Assembly (NCBI RefSeq): GCF_032452875.1
Contig: NC_083896.1
Location: 4,774,001-4,838,000, forward strand
DNA length: 64,000 nucleotides
Reading direction: 5' to 3'
Origin: Bos javanicus
Taxonomy: Eukaryota; Chordata; Mammalia; Artiodactyla; Bovidae
The notes under the pieces were generated by a model. That model made no database searches. It was not told the origin of the DNA and saw only the letters and a program-made list of their open reading frames with translations. Positions 43,187-54,609 of this stretch are shown here, piece after piece (the first letter of the stretch is position 1; every line of letters begins with the position of its first letter). The translations under genes were made by a program, and so were the position numbers.

Positions 43187-45212
43187 GCATTCAGTTCAGT
43201 TCAGTTCACTTGCTCAGTCTTGTTTGACTCTTTGCGTCCCCATAAACAGCAGCACGCCAGGCCTCCCTATCCATCACCAACTCCAGAGTTCACCCAAACT
43301 CATGTCCATTGAGTTGGTGATGTCATCCAACCATCTCATCCTCTATTGTCCCCTTCTCTTCCCGCCTTCAATATCCCAGCATCAGGGTCTTTTCCAGTGA
43401 GTCAGTTCTTCGCATCATGTGGCCAAAGTATTGGAGTTTCAGCTTCAACATCAGTCCTTCCAATGAACACCCAGGAATGATCTCTTTGAGGATGGACTGG
43501 TTGGATCTCCTTGTAGTCCAAGGGGCTCTCAAGAGTCTTCTCCAACACCACAGATCAAAAGCATCAATTCTTCTGCTCTCAGCTTTCTTTGTAGTCCAAC
43601 TCTCACATCCATACATGACTACTGGAAAAACCATAGCCTTGACTATATGGACCTTTGTTGGCAAAGTAATGTCTTTGCTTTTTATTATGCAGTCTAGTTT
43701 GTTCATAACTTTCTTTCCAAGGAGAAAGTGTCTTTTAATTTCATGGCTGCAGTCACCATCTGCAGTGATTTTGGACCCCCAAAAAATGAAGTCAGCCACT
43801 CTTTCCACTCTATTGCCATGAAGTGATGGGACCAGATGCCATGATCTTAGTTTTCTGAATGTAGAGCTTTAAGCTAACTTTTTCACTCTCCTCTTTCACT
43901 TTCATCAAGAAGCTCTTTAGTTCTTCACTTTCTGCCATAAGGGTGGTGTCATCTGCATAACTGAGGTTACTGATATTTCTCCTGGCAATCTTGATTCCAA
44001 CTGTACTTCTTCCAGCCCAGCATTTCTCATGATGTACTCTGCATAAAAGTTAAATAAGCAGGGTGACAATACACAGCTTTGACGTACTCCTTTTTCTATT
44101 TGGAACCAGTCTGTTGTTCCATGTCCAGTTCTAACTGTTGCTTCCTGACCCACATTCAGGTTTCTCAAGAGGCAGGTCAGGTGGTCTGGTATTCCCATCT
44201 CTTTCAGAATTTTCCACAGTTTATTGTGATCCACACAGTCAGAGGCTTTGGCATAGTCAATAAAGCAGAATTAGATGTTTTTCTGGAACTCTCTTGCTCT
44301 TTCAATGATCCAGCGGATGTTGGCAATTTGATCTCTGGTTCCTCTGCCTTTCCTAAAACCAGCTTGAACATCTGGAAGTTCATGGTTCACATATTGCTGA
44401 AGCCTGGCTTGGAAAATGTTGAGCATTACTTTACTAATGTGTATGAGATGAGTGCAACTGTGTGGTAGTCTGAGCATTCTTTAGCATTACCTTTCTTTGG
44501 GATTGGAATGAAAACTGACCGTTTCCAGTCCTGTGACCACTGCTGAGTTTTCCAAATTTGCTGGCATATTGAGTGCAGCACTTTCACAGCATCATCTTTC
44601 AGGATTTGAAACAGCTCAAGTGGAATTCCATCACCTCCACTAGCTTTGTTTGTAGTGATGCTTTCTAAGGCCCACTTGACTTCACATTCCAGGATGTCTG
44701 GCTCTAGTCAGTGATCACACCATCGTAGTTATCTGGGTCATGAAGATCTTTTTTGTACAGTCCTTCTGTGTATTCTTACCACCTCTTCTTAATATCCTCT
44801 GCTTCTGTTAGGTCTATACCATTTCTGTCCTTTATCGAGCCCATCTTTGCATGAAATGTTCCCTTGGTATCTCTAATTTTCTTGAAAGGATCTCTAGTCT
44901 TTCCCATTCTTTTGTTTTCCTCTATTTCTTTGCATTGATCACTGAGTAAGGCTTTCTTATCTCTCCTTGCTAGTCTTTGGAACTCTGCATTCATGGGTAT
45001 ATATTTCCTTTTTTCCTTTACCTTTTGCTTCTCTTCTTTTCACAGCTATTTGTAAGGCCTCCTCATACAGCCATTTTGCTTTTTTGCCTTTCTTTTTCTT
45101 GGAGATGGTCATGATCCTTGTCTCCTGTACAATGTCACAAAACTCTATCCATCGTTCATCAAGCACTCTGTGTATCAGATCTAGTCCCTTAAATCTATTT
45201 CTCTCTTCCACT
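43187..45212 (-). mobile_element. BovB LINE, 2 kb, 5'-truncated, antisense
   Basis: The 3' end on the left carries the family's tandem gttcagttca terminus (43189-43207). The copy extends to about 45212, where BovB similarity stops inside the linker between endonuclease and RT (TVEERNRFKGLDLI is the last recognisable segment). The endonuclease is absent. Reverse-transcriptase and C-terminal motifs follow the same order as in the 24.6-27.6 kb copy. Confidence 0.96.
43368..45212 (-). pseudogene. BovB reverse transcriptase remnant, second copy
   Basis: Motif A keeps its catalytic Asp (GAC at 44256-44258, minus strand, in a DYAKAxD context). Just upstream, TAA at 44271-44273 replaces the Tyr codon in the NIYFC segment, and the following AFD has become ASD. 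The motif C YADD survives (43948-43959). The C-terminal tail reads CESWTTKKAE, then LWCWRRLLRAPWTTRRSNQS. Frameshifts and stops elsewhere break it into several open pieces (43368-43808, 43917-44234, 44271-44477, 44776-44994, 44957-45262, all minus), so no protein can be made. It is a different decay path from the other copy. Confidence 0.92.
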
Positions 45213-45338
45213 GTCACTGCATTCACATTATTTTGTAAACTATCCCCTGACACACACTGCACACCATTTCTAAAGAGACAATGAGAACCAACATTATTGA
45301 AAGTTTACTAAAATGTCCAACACTACTTTATAAGTTAC
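45213..45338. other. Unassigned linker between head-to-head BovB copies
   Basis: Short, no repeat recognised. Confidence 0.4.
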
Positions 45339-45352
45339 CTGATTCAATCCCC

Positions 45353-45946
45353 TTTTGGGGGGGGCTCCAAAATCACTGCAGATGGTGATTGCAGTCATGT
45401 AATTAAAAGACACTTACTCCTTGGAAGAAAAGTTATGACCAACCTAGACAGCATATTCAAAAGCAGAGACATTACTTTGCCAACAAAGGTCCGTCAAGTC
45501 AAGGCTATGGTTTTTTCCAGTGGTCATGTATAGATGTGAGAGTTGGACTGTGAAAAAAGCTGAGCGCCAAAGAATTGATGCTTTTGAACTGTGGTGTTGG
45601 AGAGGACTCTTGAGAGTCCCTTGGACTTCAAGGAGATCCAACCAGTCCATTCTAAAGGAGATCAGCCCTGGGATTTCTTTGGAAGGAATGATGCTGAGGC
45701 TGAAACTCCAGTACTTTGGCCACCTCATGCGAAGAGTTGACTCATTGGAAAAGACTCTGATGCTGGGAGGGATTGGGGGCAGGAAGAGAAGGGGACGACA
45801 GAGGATGAGATGGCTGGATGGCATCACTGACTCGATGGACGTGAGTCTGAGCGAACTCCGGGAGTTGGTGATGGACAGGGAGGCCCGGCGTGCTGCGATT
45901 CATGGGGTCGCAAAAGTCGGACAGGACTGAGTGACTGAACTGAACT
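45353..45946 (+). mobile_element. BovB LINE, 3' fragment with clean TSD, sense
   Basis: 5'-truncated at ggctccaaaatcactgcaga (a G-run precedes it) and ending ggactgagtgactgaactgaact. The exact 14-base repeat ctgattcaatcccc occurs at 45339-45352 and 45945-45958; its first two bases may belong to the element end. The translation covers the C-terminal tail (ELWCWRGLLRVPWTSRRSNQ; RRGRQRMRWLDGITDSMDVS). The clean TSD marks this as one of the youngest BovB copies here. Confidence 0.97.
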
Positions 45947-45958
45947 GATTCAATCCCC

Positions 45959-46147
45959 ATACTTTTTTTTTATAAATTATATTATTATAGCCATGTTTCA
46001 AGAAAATGATAATTTGACAGATTAAAAACTATGGGTAACCAACTCTGTTAGTAAATAGGAGAATTGGGGGACTGAAAACTTATTCCACATGTTTATTCAA
46101 CATTTTAAACCTTTTTTGTTTTATATGGAAGTTGATTAATGATGTTG
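45959..46147. other. Unassigned linker
   Basis: AT-rich, nothing recognised. Confidence 0.4.
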
Positions 46148-46150
46148 TGA

Positions 46151-46183
<33 letters not shown>

Positions 46184-46184
46184 C
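46148..46184 (+). repeat. (GT)n-(GC)n microsatellite
   Basis: About 12 GT units followed by gcgcgcgtgtgc; alternating purine-pyrimidine sequence that could adopt Z-DNA. It forms the tail side of the next SINE. Confidence 0.95.
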
Positions 46185-46355
46185 TTAGTAGCTTGTCATG
46201 TCTGACTCTTTGTGACCTCATGGATTTTAACCCACCAAGCTCCTCTGTCCATGAGATCCCCCAGGCAAGAATACTGGACTGGGTAGCCATCCCCTTCTCC
46301 AGGAGATTTTCCCAATGCAGGGTTTGAACCCAGGGTCTCCTGCATTGCAGGTGGA
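46181..46355 (-). mobile_element. Bov-tA SINE, antisense
   Basis: Inverted tail and part of the head, ending tctcctgcattgcaggtgga, without the terminal gggaagcc. Confidence 0.92.
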
Positions 46356-46520
46356 TATATGTAGATAGATATAGATATACATTTATCTATTCTTTTTTCA
46401 AATTCTTTTTTCAAATTCTTTTTCCAGTTATGTTATTACAGAATATTGACCAGAGTCCCCTGTGCTAATCAGTAGGTGATTGTTGCACATTTTTATGGTG
46501 ACTTTTATTCAATATCTATT
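46356..46520 (-). mobile_element. L1 3' end, antisense
   Basis: Complement of an L1 3' UTR: cttttttcaaattctttttc (with a small tandem repeat), attacagaatattgaccaga, gtcccctgtgctaatcagta. Diverged. Confidence 0.75.
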
Positions 46521-46971
46521 ATTTGATTTACTGGTTTAAAAAAAAAATCTCTTTTATAGAAAGATTAATCAGCAATAATTAAATTGAATGACCTTTATGT
46601 GCCAGGCTTTATTTTATATACTAAAAATATAGATCCTGCCATCAGAGAACTTATACTCTAGTGGAGAGATAAGTAATATAAAAAAATGATGAATAACTGT
46701 TCACTTACCATGTTTTAGAGAAATGAAAGGGAAAAGAAAAAAAAAATCACAGTGGAATGGCTGAAAATTCTGAAATACTGATGGAAGTCTGTTGGGGATT
46801 GCTCATTCATTTGGAATGACAAGAAAGATTCTCATTAAGAAGGTGACGTCTGATGAAAGGACTAACAGAGGTGAAAGAATCAGCAGGCAGATAACTTGAA
46901 GAGCATCCTCACAAGCAGAGGGAACAGTGAGTGTAAAGATCCTGGGGAAGAAGTATCCCTGGACTGTGTTG

Positions 46972-47210
46972 TTGTAGTTCAGTCTGCAAATCATGTCGGA
47001 CTCTTTGTGACCCCATGGACTGCAGCACACCAGCCTTCCCTGTCCTTCACTGTCTCCGGGAGTTTGCTCAAATTCATGACCATTGAGTCAGTGATGCTAT
47101 CTAACTAACTCATCCTCTGTCACCCTTTTCTCCTCTTGTGGTCAATCTTTCCCAGCATCAGGGTCTTTTCCAATGAGTCAGCTCTTCACATCAGGTGGCC
47201 AAAGTTTTGG
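46972..47210 (-). mobile_element. BovB LINE, short 3' fragment, antisense
   Basis: Complement of the BovB 3' UTR and end of the C-terminal tail; it stops at caggtggccaaagttttggc. Severely 5'-truncated. Confidence 0.93.
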
Positions 47211-47666
47211 CGTGTGTAAAGAAGAGCCAATGAGAACTGGGTGACTGGCCTATGGAAAAGAGAAGCAAAAAGTAGAAGATAACACCAGGGAGTGATGACA
47301 TAATGAGTGAAGAGAAGGTACATGCAGTTTTAAAGGCTATTTGAAATACCTTTCCTTTAATAAAACCATTTGAGAGTCCTGAAAATAGAAATGACCCGTT
47401 TAACTTACACTGCAACAATATCATTTAACTGCTGTGCTATCATTTATTTAAACATTTAATTGCTGTGAGTAAAATGTAGAGGAGTCAGGGAGGTAGCAGG
47501 AAGAACAATTAGGAGCTAATAGTCATACTGATCTGGGTAATAGATGATACTGGCTTAGATGATTAGGCCTACAATGGTGACATAAGGACAGTAAGGTAGA
47601 GAGAAATAGTAGACCTCTGAAGGTAGTGAGAGAGTTAGTTCCTAGTCAGGGTGATAGGGAGTCTAG

Positions 47667-48156
47667 TGGTCCCCAAGGAGATAGGGGTCTGGAATTCTCA
47701 AGGAGGAAGAAAGGACAAACTTTTTTCTTTCTCCACATTCCTTAGGATTATATAACAATAATGTATCCTGCCTAAGGACAGTCTTTGAATTAAACCTTCT
47801 GTTATCTTAAACTGTAAATTATGGGAGTAGACCTGGTCTTTACAAGGATGTATCCTGCCTGAGGACAGTGTTATCTTAAAATGTAAATTATGGGAGTAGG
47901 TCTGATGAGGTCTTTACAACGTCCAGACATTCTTTGGATTATATAACTTCATTGTTAACACTAGCAAGCGGGTACTCTTTCTGCCCCCTTCTGACACCTA
48001 TGTCAGAAGCTTTCTCTATCTCCTTTATACTTTAATAAAACTTTATTACACAAAAGCTCTGAGCGATCAAGCCTCGTCTCTGGCCCCGGACTGAATTCTT
48101 CTCCTCCGGGGGCCAAGAATCCCGGTGTCTTCGCGTGATTCAACAACAACCTTTCA
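47667..48156 (+). mobile_element. LTR of an endogenous retrovirus, sense
   Basis: Starts TGGTCCCCAAGGAG and ends CAACAACAACCTTTCA, about 490 bp. AATAAA at 48034-48039 lies before a CpG-bearing U5 (cctcgtctctggccccggac). U3 holds a tandem duplication of about 75-85 bp: 47761-47846 and 47848-47920 share atgtatcctgcct-aggacagt and tgtaaattatgggagtag. The TSD is not clear (gtctag / gtagaa), so the ends could be off by a few bases. No internal region is present, so it is solo or fragmentary. Confidence 0.78.
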
Positions 48157-48671
48157 GTAGAAGGCATGGATTTTCTAATGATCAAGGAGAAAGAATGAAG
48201 AGAAAAATTAAGGAGGGGCTCATGGGTTTTGACCAAGAAACTGTAAGTGTATAGTTACCATTCATTGAGATGGAGAAAAATTTTGGATGAACAAATATGG
48301 GGGAGATATCAGGAGTTTGGCAATGAATATTTGGATGTTTAAAATTAGACTTGTAAGTTTGGCTTGTCTATTGAATACCCATTTGAAGACATTAAGTGGT
48401 TCGATAAATGAGTCCAGAGTTTAAAGTAGATGTCTGACATGGAAATAAGAAATTTAAAATAATCAGCATAGATATGATACTTTGGATTATTGAGAATGTG
48501 TGAATTTCTTTTTGTCATAACATGTCATGTTTATTTTCAGGGAGCAAATTATAATCCATTTGCCTTATTGGAAAACAATTTTCCTGTTACACAGAGAAAA
48601 TGGAATATTTTAAAAGGAAATTAATATGGCAGCCAAAAAAAAACCTTGGCTGAAATAGGCAAACTTGTTTC

Positions 48672-48775
48672 TTATTTACTTTTTTTTTTAATTGGAGTAT
48701 AGTTGATTTACAATGTCATATTAATTTTTGCTATACAGCAAAGTAATTCAATTATACATATATACATACAAGAGA
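48672..48775 (-). mobile_element. L1 3' end, antisense
   Basis: Starts with a T-run (complement of the poly(A) tail), then aattggagtatagttgattt and tgctatacagcaaagtaatt, the inverted L1 3' terminus. Confidence 0.88.
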
Positions 48776-49394
48776 ATGTATGAGATTTCTATGGATATAA
48801 ATGTAAAAAGAAAAAATAAGAACTCCAAGAACAAATCCTGATGTATTCCAATATTTACAGAATGAGAACTAGAGAAAGAATGAACAAGATTATGAAACAT
48901 ATCAGCCAAAAGGTTGGTGAAAACCAGGATCTGCCTTTTCCTGAAAGTCAAACAAGAAGATAATCTTTCAAAAAAGAGGGGATGATTAATTCTGACAAAA
49001 ACAAGTGATGGTCAACTAGTAAGACATCTGGGACTTGACTATTTTATTTAGCAATGTGAAGACCATTGGATAGCCAGGATCTCTGTAGAGACAAAAAAGA
49101 AAAAAAAAATTTTAATGGGATTGAATTTAGGAAAAAATTAAGGAAAGAAATTGAGATTATAGGACGGGACAACTCTTCTGAGGAATTTTGTTTGCTCTAA
49201 AAGGAATGGGATCAAAGGGGTGGTGGCTGACATGGGGCATTTATGAGGGTGGTAAGATGGTTACTGGTAGACATCACCTGAAAACAGTTTTACTTTCTTA
49301 ACACAGTAAAGAAATAATAGGATCAAGGTAGATAGCCATCAATTCGCTCAATTAAAAAGTACTTATTGAATGCCTTCTTGTATTATGTATTGGT

Positions 49395-49945
49395 AGATCC
49401 CCAAATCTGCTTTCAAGTTGGATAATTCTCTGGAAGGACGTGCTGAACTCAGAAAAGCCATCATCTTTATGGCTATAGTTTATTATAGCAAAAGACACAG
49501 ACTAAAATCAGCAAAAGGAAAATTTACGTAGGGTAAAGTCCAGAAGATAATAGCACAGATTTACAGTTGTCTTCTCCCCAGTGGAAGCATGCAGACAGCA
49601 CTTAATTTCTACCATCAATGATGTGCGGCAGTGTTCATAAAGAATTGTTGATCAGGGAAGCTCACTCAAGTTTTGGTGTCCAGGGGGTTAGTCACATCAG
49701 CATGGCTGACTGCCTACGTGGCTGACTTTAGTTAACTCAGTCTCCAGCGCCTCCAAAGGTCAAGCTGAGACCACCTGGGCCAAGGTTCCATCATAAACAA
49801 CGCTGTCAAAATAACATCCTGTGGCCTAAGACTCCAGGTAAAAACACACTGATGAAGCAGAAAATTCTAAAGACTTAGAGGAAGCCTCTCAGGTGCAGGT
49901 CAAGGGTGAGACTTTTCTTTGGAAGCTGTTCTCTGGCACTGTAAT
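49395..49945 (-). mobile_element. Possible LTR, antisense
   Basis: On the minus strand an AATAAA (complement at 49479-49484) sits in ctataataaactatagccat, as at an LTR R region. The right part (cagcatggctgactgcctac to aaggttccatcataaacaac) resembles U3 sequence of mammalian ERV LTRs that I have seen but cannot name. No TSD found. Confidence 0.45.
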
Positions 49946-50593
49946 GAAAAATGCTAATGTTTTTTATGCTCATATTCATATGTCAAATACTTATTGTTAT
50001 CTTTAAAATAATCTGATATTGTCTTGCTTAACTCTTTGAGCTAGCTTCCAGAAGCACAATTAGACTATCTGAATATTTTAGTAGTTTAATCTGATTCTTT
50101 CGTTCCTTTGGCTAAAAAACTAGTTTATATTATTTGATTTCAAGAAGGCTCTGGGCTGAATCAACTGTGTCCAAATTGGCAATCAAATTATCTTTAATTA
50201 CTGAACAGCTTGAAGTAATTTAACAATTTCATTCAGAAGACGAAAAAGATGAAATCCATTTTGTGACAACTAAAACCTAATTTTATCATATCAGAAAATC
50301 TGAGAACAAAAAAATAATCATTAACAGACATGAGGCTATTGAATTTCAACCCATTGTTTCTCATCATAGAAATATTTCAAGTCACAAAAAAATAAGAGGT
50401 TTCATAAAACATGCATTCACTGTGGCCCAAAAAGAGATGACTAAAATTCACAAAATAATAAACCTACAAGGTATAATCCAAAACTATCTTCACGATATTT
50501 CAGGGAACTCCTAAAATTACCTCACCATAGCAACCCACATGTATATTCCTGCATAAATTCTAAAGTTTTTGTTTTTGCCATATGACTTTTAGC
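49946..50593. other. Unassigned AT-rich DNA
   Basis: No gene or repeat recognised. Confidence 0.45.
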
Positions 50594-50605
50594 AATAAAC
50601 AATGT

Positions 50606-50869
50606 GCTAAGTTGTTTCAGTCCTGTCCGACTCTATGCGACCCCATAGATGGAAGCCCACCAGGCTCCCCCGACCCTGGGATTCTCCAGGCAACAGTACT
50701 GGAGTGGGTTGCCATTTCCTTCTCCAAAAAATGAAAGTGAAAAGTGAAAGGGAAGTCGCTCAGTCGTGTCCAACTCTTAGGGACCCCATGGACTGCAGCC
50801 TACCAGGCTCCGCCATTCATGGGATTTTCCAGGCAAGAGGACTGGAGTGGGGTGCCATTGCCTTCTCCA
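50606..50869 (-). mobile_element. BovA2 dimeric SINE, antisense
   Basis: Both inverted units with the aaatgaaagtgaaaagtgaa linker. The TSD aataaacaatgt / aatagacaatgt (50594-50605 and 50870-50881) matches at 11 of 12. Confidence 0.97.
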
Positions 50870-50881
50870 AATAGACAATGT

Positions 50882-51659
50882 AGTGGTTCCATAATTCAAA
50901 GATGTGCTATTCCAGCCTTGCTTTAAACTTTGCTTACAAGCACATGCTTAGAGGTCAAAACATGAAGTGAGGGGCAGATAATTCTAATTATTTAATCTGA
51001 AAAAGAAAATGTCCTATTCAAAGAGGAAATTACTCATTATAGTTTGGGAGGAGTTAATTTGAGGGAAGGTAAGAGGTGGAGGACAAAGACTGGACTTACA
51101 ATACTTGACATGGTACCTAGAACTGAGCTGTATTTTCAGAAATCCTTCATTAATGCAACTTGTTCTTTATTTCTAATAAACATTTTTGAATATTTTAGTA
51201 TCATCTAGTAGGTGTTTCAAAAAAAACCCTGTAATTATGGCACTATGATGCCCATTGTACAGAGAAATAAATGAGGGTTATAAAGATTAGGCATCATCCC
51301 TAAAAATATAGGGATATTGAGGATCAAGCTTAAATTAGATCCATCTAACAATATGATGTGAAATTGTGAAGATATTTCTTTCAGGAGCAGAGATTCAAAG
51401 GGTCAGATGAATAAAGGTCATCTATGAACCCACAAAACAAAGAATTAGTATAATTGTGCATTAAAAACAATCACTGAGTGAAAATAAATGTGTATCGACA
51501 ATTAGTTCTTTGCTGCTGGGGTACCATAAAATTTTTTTTTTTCAAGGGATACACAGTCTTGTCAAGAACAAAAGATTCTCAGATCAATAATTATAACCCA
51601 CTTCGATTGGTGGTATAGACAAGAAGGAGCTGAGGAACCTGGAAAAGAGCACATTATTC
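50882..51659. other. Unassigned DNA with an MIR-like stretch
   Basis: 51215-51360 (cactatgatgcccattgtac, then taaagattaggcatcatccc) resembles an inverted MIR. The rest is unassigned. Confidence 0.45.
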
Positions 51660-54110
51660 TACTTAGGGCCTAAAGGGCAAAATATGAGAATTGTGCTTAA
51701 CACATGAACTCTCCTGGTAGGTCAACTATGGAAGGATATTCCTGGCGAAAATGACATGTATGAGGAAAGGTACAGAAGCATGAAAGGTTGCAGTCTGGTT
51801 AAAGAAGGAGAAACTTACTATTTTGACCACAGCATGCCATGCACACGGGGATTTAAGAGAAGATAACATTAAGGACAGAATATGAGGACCAGACTGCATA
51901 TTTTTAAAAATCTGGAGTGTATTGCATAGTCAAAGGATACCATTGCTAGGAAATGTTTGAATAAATATATGCATATTAGAGCTTTTTAAATGCTTGCTTT
52001 TGTGCCTTAAAGAGTAGAATAGTTTCTTCTGGAGTAGGTGGTTTTCATTTAGAAAAATAATTTGATAGGTCACTTTGAATGTGAAAGATGAAGGATGCCC
52101 TCTTTCTCCTGCCTGCCTCCACTGAGACATGGTTTGGAAAGAGGCAGTATAATAAATTGCATGTAAGCTGGACTGCAAAATAAACTTACAGGAATATCAG
52201 TATACAGAAAACTAAGAGAAGAAAAAGTGTTATGAAAAATTGCAATTTGTGAGTATAGAGGGGGGAAAATCTCTATTAAGAAGATTATGAGCACTGAGAA
52301 TGTTTGAGATATTCTTAATAATAACAACATCTAACATTGAGTCTTTTGGTACTCCATTGTGATTTTCCAGAATACCTCAAATGTTGGTAATAATTTACAT
52401 CTATGCTTTATATAAGTGTACTTGAGAAAAAGCCGTGTAAGAGGAATGTGTCCCATATCACAGTGCCATGTGCCAGAGAAGAAAACAACCGGGGGAGGAA
52501 AAATACATGCACTCTAAATGTATACATGAACTCTAAAAATACATGAACTCTAAACCAGAGTCCATCAGGTTTACAAACTAAGGGATAGAAAATATTATAA
52601 AAATTGAAATCTACGCACATATTTGCAGCTATCCTGTAGAAAGATGTTGGTTACCATCTGCATGCAGGGTAGGGATTTTTAAGAAAATTTTGTTTAAATA
52701 CCATAGAACATTGATAAACAGATAAATAGACATTGGTTAATGATACCTAGTTAAGTGGTCTTACAGAATCCTATGTAAACGGTGAAAATGATTGAATTGA
52801 GATGTTAGTGGTGTAGATGGAGAATATTAGATGGGAACAGGTAATGTTTGCAAGTTAAATCAGAAGGACTTGGCAATGATTTGGAAAATTTTTTATTTTC
52901 TGAACAACAAAATAGATGATTGTACCATTTACTGAGATAGAGAAAGTGCAGTTCTGTTCAGTCGCTCAATAGTGTCCAACTCTTTGTGACCACATGAATC
53001 GCAGCATGCCAGGCCTCCCTGTCCATCACCAACCCCTGGAGTTTACCCAAACCCATGTCCATCGAGTCGGTGATGCCATCCAGCCATCTTATCTCTGTCA
53101 TCCCCTTCTCCTCCTACCCCCAATCCCTCTGAGCATCAGGGTCTTTTCCAATGAGTCAACTCTTCTCATGAGGTGGCCAAAGTACTGGAGTTTCAGCTTC
53201 AACATCAGTCCTTCCAGTGAACACCCAGGACTGATCTCCTTTAGGATGGATTGGATAGATCTCCTTGCAGTCCAAGGGACTCTCAAGAGTCTTCTCCAAC
53301 ACCACAGTTCAAAAGCATCAATTCTTTGGTGCTCAGCTTTCTTCACAGTCCAACTCTCACATCCATACATGACCACTGGAAAAACCGTAGTCTTGACTAA
53401 ACGGACCTTTGTTGGCGAAGTAATGTCTCTGCTTTTTAATATACTATCTAGGTTGTCATAACATCCCTTTCAAGGAGTAAGCGTCTTTTAATTTCATGGC
53501 TGCAATCAGAAAGGTAGAGAGAAATAAATCAGTGGAATTAAAATAAGAGCTGTTTGACTCTGTTGAATTTGAAATATGTATTAATAACTAAATGAAAATG
53601 TTGTAACCACCTAAGTAAATAGTATATATGAAGAGCAGTGGAGGACGTTAGATAGAGCCCTCATGTACTGTAACATTTAGAGGCCTAACAGAAAAAGAGA
53701 AGTAAGGGAAAGAGCCTAAAATGAAAAAGCCAGTAAGGCAGGAAAAAAAAAGTTGTGTGTTATGATGAAATCAAAATAAAAGTGTTTCCAAAAGATGGGA
53801 GAGTTATTTGTGCTAAATGTTGTTGAGAATTTGGCTAAAATCAGATAAGCAAATCTTTGAATTGAATGTTTGGAAGTCACTGGTAATGTTGACAAGAGTA
53901 TTTTTAGTGGCATGATGCAGACCGAATAGTCAGAGTATACTATGAAGACTGAGGAAGTGAAGCCAATTACTATTGCAGCCAGATTTTCTGAAATGAACAG
54001 TGAGATCCCAGAAAAAAAAGTTGAATAGTAGTTTCAGAAGGACTATTATATAACGCAAGCCTTATTTAATGTTAGAGACAATAGGGAGTGTTTACGTGTT
54101 CCTAGGCCGC
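51660..54110 (+). repeat. Ancient unnamed repeat, copy 2, interrupted by BovB
   Basis: Ordered phrases of the same family as 46.6-49.3 kb: gtcaactatggaaggatatt, gaggaccagactgcatattt, tggagtgtattgcatagtca, accatttactgagatagaga, then after BovB tttggaagtcactggtaatg and acaagagtatttttagtggc. The part before the BovB corresponds to a section largely missing from copy 1. Limits are approximate. Confidence 0.5.
52953..53512 (-). mobile_element. BovB LINE, 3' fragment, antisense
   Basis: About 560 bp. Minus-strand translation gives MVMYGCESWTVKKAEHQRID and LWCWRRLLRVPWTARRS-type residues, little decayed. The 5' truncation is at ttcatggctgcaatc. Confidence 0.95.
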
Positions 54111-54245
54111 TTCCAGAATGGAGACACAAATCGTAGACAGTAGAAAATTATAGGAACTGAGACCACAAAAAAAGTTATGAGAACACCCTCCAATTGCCTT
54201 GTAAAGGCCTACTTAACACTGTTAACATCTGCTGTTACCAGATAT

Positions 54246-54530
54246 TGGAGAAGGCAATGGCAACCCACTCCAGTACTCTTGCCTGGAAAATCCCATGGAT
54301 GGAGGAGCCTGGTAGGCTGCAGTCCATGGGGTTATGAAGAGTCGGACATGACTGAACGACTTCACTTTCACTTTTCACGTTCATGCATTGGAGAAGGAAA
54401 TGGGAACCCACTCCAGTGTTCTTGCCTGTAGAATCCCAGGGATGGGGAAGCCTGGTAGGCTGCCATCTATGGGGTCACACAGAGTCGGACACGACTGAAG
54501 CGACTTAGCAGCAGTCGCAGCAGCAGCAGC
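54246..54530 (+). mobile_element. BovA2 dimeric SINE, sense
   Basis: Both units, linker, and a (CAG)n-rich end interrupted by tcg. Exact 11-bp TSD ttaccagatat (54235-54245 and 54531-54541). Confidence 0.97.
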
Positions 54531-54609
54531 TTACCAGATATGGAAGGTCTCAGGTCCTAAAACTTTGCAGTTGGCTCAATAATACCCTGGTTCACAAATT
54601 AATCCTTTT

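Larger units (their letters stand above)
46590..49290 (+). repeat. Ancient unnamed repeat, copy 1, interrupted three times
   Basis: Recognisable by the ordered phrases ttatgtgccaggctttattt, agagaacttatactctagtg, gcagagggaacagtgagtgt, atcaggagtttggcaatgaa and ttagcaatgtgaagaccatt, which I know as a widespread mammalian repeat but cannot name with confidence. It is interrupted by BovB (46972-47210), an LTR (47667-48156) and an L1 end (48672-48775). A second copy lies at 51.7-54.1 kb in the same orientation. No coding frame survives. Confidence 0.55.
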
